A stretch of DNA of 38,339 nt from JAZDOT01 sp043798355 (GTDB taxonomy: Bacteria > Patescibacteriota > Gracilibacteria > Peribacterales > Peribacteraceae): assembly GCA_043798355.1 (NCBI GenBank), contig JAZDOT010000041.1, positions 1 to 38,339 on the forward strand. The letters are read 5' to 3'. The position numbers and the translations under genes are program-made. The first letter of the stretch is position 1. Each line of letters opens with the position of its first letter. Shown one piece after another: positions 38,037 through 38,339 of this stretch. Below the pieces are notes generated by a model that searched no databases, was not told the origin of the DNA, and worked only from the letters and a program-made list of their open reading frames with translations.

Positions 38037-38207
38037 GTGACGACACGCAAGACTAAACCATCGTTGACGAAGGAATTCGGCATCAGTTTACGGCTGGCAC
38101 GGACCAAAGCCGGTCTCTCTCAGGAGGAGCTTGCTGCACGGGCGAGGCTCCACAGAACATACATCAGCCTTCTGGAAAGAGGGGTACAAAGCGCGACTCT
38201 AGTGTAG
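38037..38207 (+). pseudogene. XRE-family HTH regulator, 3' end replaced by IS630-type element
   Basis: From GTG 38037 the frame encodes KEFGISLRLARTKAGLSQEE then LAARARLHRTYISLLERG and VQSATL: a full helix-turn-helix of the Cro/C1 type. It stops at 38205-38207, right after the HTH, where family members continue into IA-x-AL. The last codons (V-stop) come from the insertion-sequence end that begins at about 38199. The product would be a 56-residue DNA-binding fragment, and without helix 5 is probably non-functional. Confidence 0.8.
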
Positions 38208-38339
38208 TGTCCCCAACACAGCTTTACACCGATTCACCTTTTCGATGATCTCATCCGCCTTCTTCGTCCAGACGAAAGGTTTGGGGTCGCTGTTGTTGTG
38301 CACAATGTACTCTTCGATAGCCTGCACAAGTTGATCGAC
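38199..38339 (-). mobile_element. IS630-family transposase, 3' end (element runs off the window)
   Basis: The minus strand encodes 46 residues then TAG at 38199-38201: AIEEYIVHNNSDPKPFVWTK and KADEIIEKVNR, matching the C-terminus of IS630/Tc1-like DDE transposases (I-x-x-YI-x-x-HN...PFxWTKTADEI). The stop codon lies at the element's edge, and the junction sequence TA-GTGTAGTGTCCCC fits insertion at a TA dinucleotide, the target preference of this family. The insertion truncates the XRE gene. Confidence 0.88.

Overview
The window reads as one contiguous piece of a small, gene-dense bacterial chromosome of medium GC. Genes overlap heavily and almost none has a Shine-Dalgarno motif. Several predicted promoters sit directly on the start codon (leaderless messages). 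The alanyl-tRNA synthetase is a mini form without a C-terminal domain, and there is a Cys-rich secreted protein with EGF-like repeats. These traits fit the Patescibacteria/CPR radiation, possibly a Peribacteria/Peregrinibacteria-type genome. That placement is inference; the standard code (TGA = stop) fits every gene here.

Layout. (1) 1-4262: end of an integrated element with a two-gene primase/helicase module and a large serine recombinase. The recombinase gene ends inside the 3' end of tRNA-Asn(GTT), and two interlocked perfect palindromes lie before it. (2) 4248-8072: chromosomal genes on the minus strand: tRNA-Asn, a THUMP/Trm11-like RNA methyltransferase and mini-AlaRS. REP-like palindromes have entered both protein-coding genes in frame. 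(3) 8131-13227: two tandem, diverged sigma-70 factors with winged-helix C-terminal extensions. Each has a near-identical leaderless promoter block, clearly a duplication. (4) 13304-13860: a YafQ/DinJ-type toxin-antitoxin pair. (5) 14370-22456: a phosphonate locus with a divergent M20 peptidase, PEP mutase, split phosphonopyruvate decarboxylase, phosphonoacetaldehyde dehydrogenase, P-loop NTPase, aspartate-carbamoyltransferase-like enzyme, HAD phosphatase and P-loop kinase. (6) 22425-23942: a GIY-YIG protein and an AT-rich AbiTii-like defence gene. (7) 24227-36103: a second biosynthetic-looking block with FolE2, an MFS exporter, a threonine-synthase-like enzyme, QueE, SbnB, SbnA, a KsgA/Erm-type rRNA methylase, RsgA, a NodU/TobZ-type carbamoyltransferase, QueC and a GT2 glycosyltransferase. 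(8) 36285-38339: a phage terminase small subunit remnant, a small membrane protein, the EGF-like secreted protein, and an XRE regulator cut by an IS630-family element that runs off the window.

How the genes may work together. The first block has the enzymes to convert PEP to phosphonopyruvate, phosphonoacetaldehyde and phosphonoacetate. Phosphonoacetate is half of N-phosphonoacetyl-L-aspartate (PALA), the classic bisubstrate inhibitor of aspartate carbamoyltransferase (ATCase), and an ATCase homologue with altered active-site loops follows in the same direction. The second block has enzymes for L-2,3-diaminopropionate (SbnA/SbnB) and for most of the preQ0 (7-deazaguanine) route, plus carbamoyl and glycosyl transfer, export, and two 30S-ribosome-acting proteins that could give self-protection. 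Together they look like one or two undescribed natural-product clusters in a lineage usually considered biosynthetically poor. Members of a dispersed repeat family sit at the borders between modules, suggesting modular assembly by recombination.
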